Below the pieces are notes generated by a model that was not told the origin of the DNA, made no database searches, and saw nothing but the letters and a program-made list of their open reading frames with translations. 64,000 nt of DNA from Macquaria australasica (Eukaryota > Chordata > Actinopteri > Centrarchiformes > Percichthyidae), in contig SEMN01000161.1 of the NCBI GenBank assembly GCA_005408345.1, positions 496,001 through 560,000 of the forward strand. Direction: 5' to 3'. The translations under genes and the position numbers were made by a program. Below, piece by piece: positions 1-64,000 of the stretch; the stretch's first letter is position 1; each line of letters opens with the position of its first letter.

Positions 1-234
1 CAGCATAAATCTGGGTGGGGAAAGCAAAAAAACAGCGCTTCCATCTCCCTCATTACCACCACTGAGCAAGGCTCTTGACCCGGACCGCTCCAGTGTAGCT
101 GTGTGTACATATATATAACTTCCCTGAGTAAATAAAGAAAAACACTGGGACTAGGCAAGATGGTAATAAATTTCATTCCCATCTTATGCTCTACCTACAG
201 TATGTATATACTGTATGTTGATGTACTCACCATT

Positions 235-272
<38 letters not shown>

Positions 273-322
273 CTTGTGCCTGTACAACTGCATTAGAGTT
301 TGTTCATGTGTGTGTCTGTTAC
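1..322. repeat. Intron sequence with (GT)15 microsatellite at 241-270
   Basis: No exon is visible between position 1 and the pre-IQ exon. A perfect GT repeat fills 241-270 (a CA repeat on the transcribed strand, downstream of the donor). Confidence 0.9.

Positions 323-64000
<63,678 letters not shown>

Overview
The window is vertebrate genomic DNA, almost certainly from a teleost fish. It holds one gene: the middle and C-terminal-proximal part of an L-type voltage-gated calcium channel pore subunit, CaV1.2 (cacna1c), on the minus strand. The assignment rests on translated exons that are near-identical to vertebrate CaV1.2, including paralogue-specific stretches in the II-III linker and IIS3-S4. 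Dense CA/GT microsatellites, fish-type dispersed repeats and tRNA-headed SINEs point to a teleost, probably a percomorph. No second gene, rRNA, tRNA gene, CRISPR array or origin was found.

Layout, read in the direction of transcription from high to low coordinates. Repeat I: S2-S3 62235-62374, S3-S4 57257-57396, S5 55453-55605, pore 53878-54077, and two mutually exclusive IS6 exons at 50531-50634 and 47971-48074. I-II linker, including the beta-subunit binding motif: 44474-44561, 43672-43756, 35484-35574 and a 27-nt microexon at 31949-31975. Repeat II: 29718 down to 27543. II-III linker: 26825 down to 26097. Repeat III: 25896 down to 19824. III-IV linker and repeat IV: 19233 down to 1082, with two mutually exclusive IVS3 exons (15699-15782, 14761-14844) and a candidate extra cassette at 8530-8610. 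EF-hand and pre-IQ region: 1209 down to 323. Every junction keeps the reading frame, giving about 1400 residues without a stop. The N-terminus through IS1 lies beyond 64000. The IQ domain and distal C-terminus lie beyond position 1.

The parts form one 24-helix channel. All four selectivity-filter glutamates are present (codons at 53902-53904, 28186-28188, 20198-20200 and 2024-2026), as are four arginine/lysine-rich S4 sensors.

The most notable observation is a candidate in-frame 81-nt cassette exon (8530-8610) in the place of the mammalian IVS3-S4 cassette (exon 33). It would insert about 20 consecutive serines into the extracellular S3-S4 loop of voltage sensor IV. Other points are long pyrimidine tracts ahead of both IS6 alternatives, complementary UG/CA repeats flanking the IVS1 exon, a lone IIIS2 exon where mammals have two, tandem acceptors 6 nt apart, three copies of a foldback element, and a 52-bp palindrome. 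The introns are otherwise AT-rich, repeat-laden sequence.
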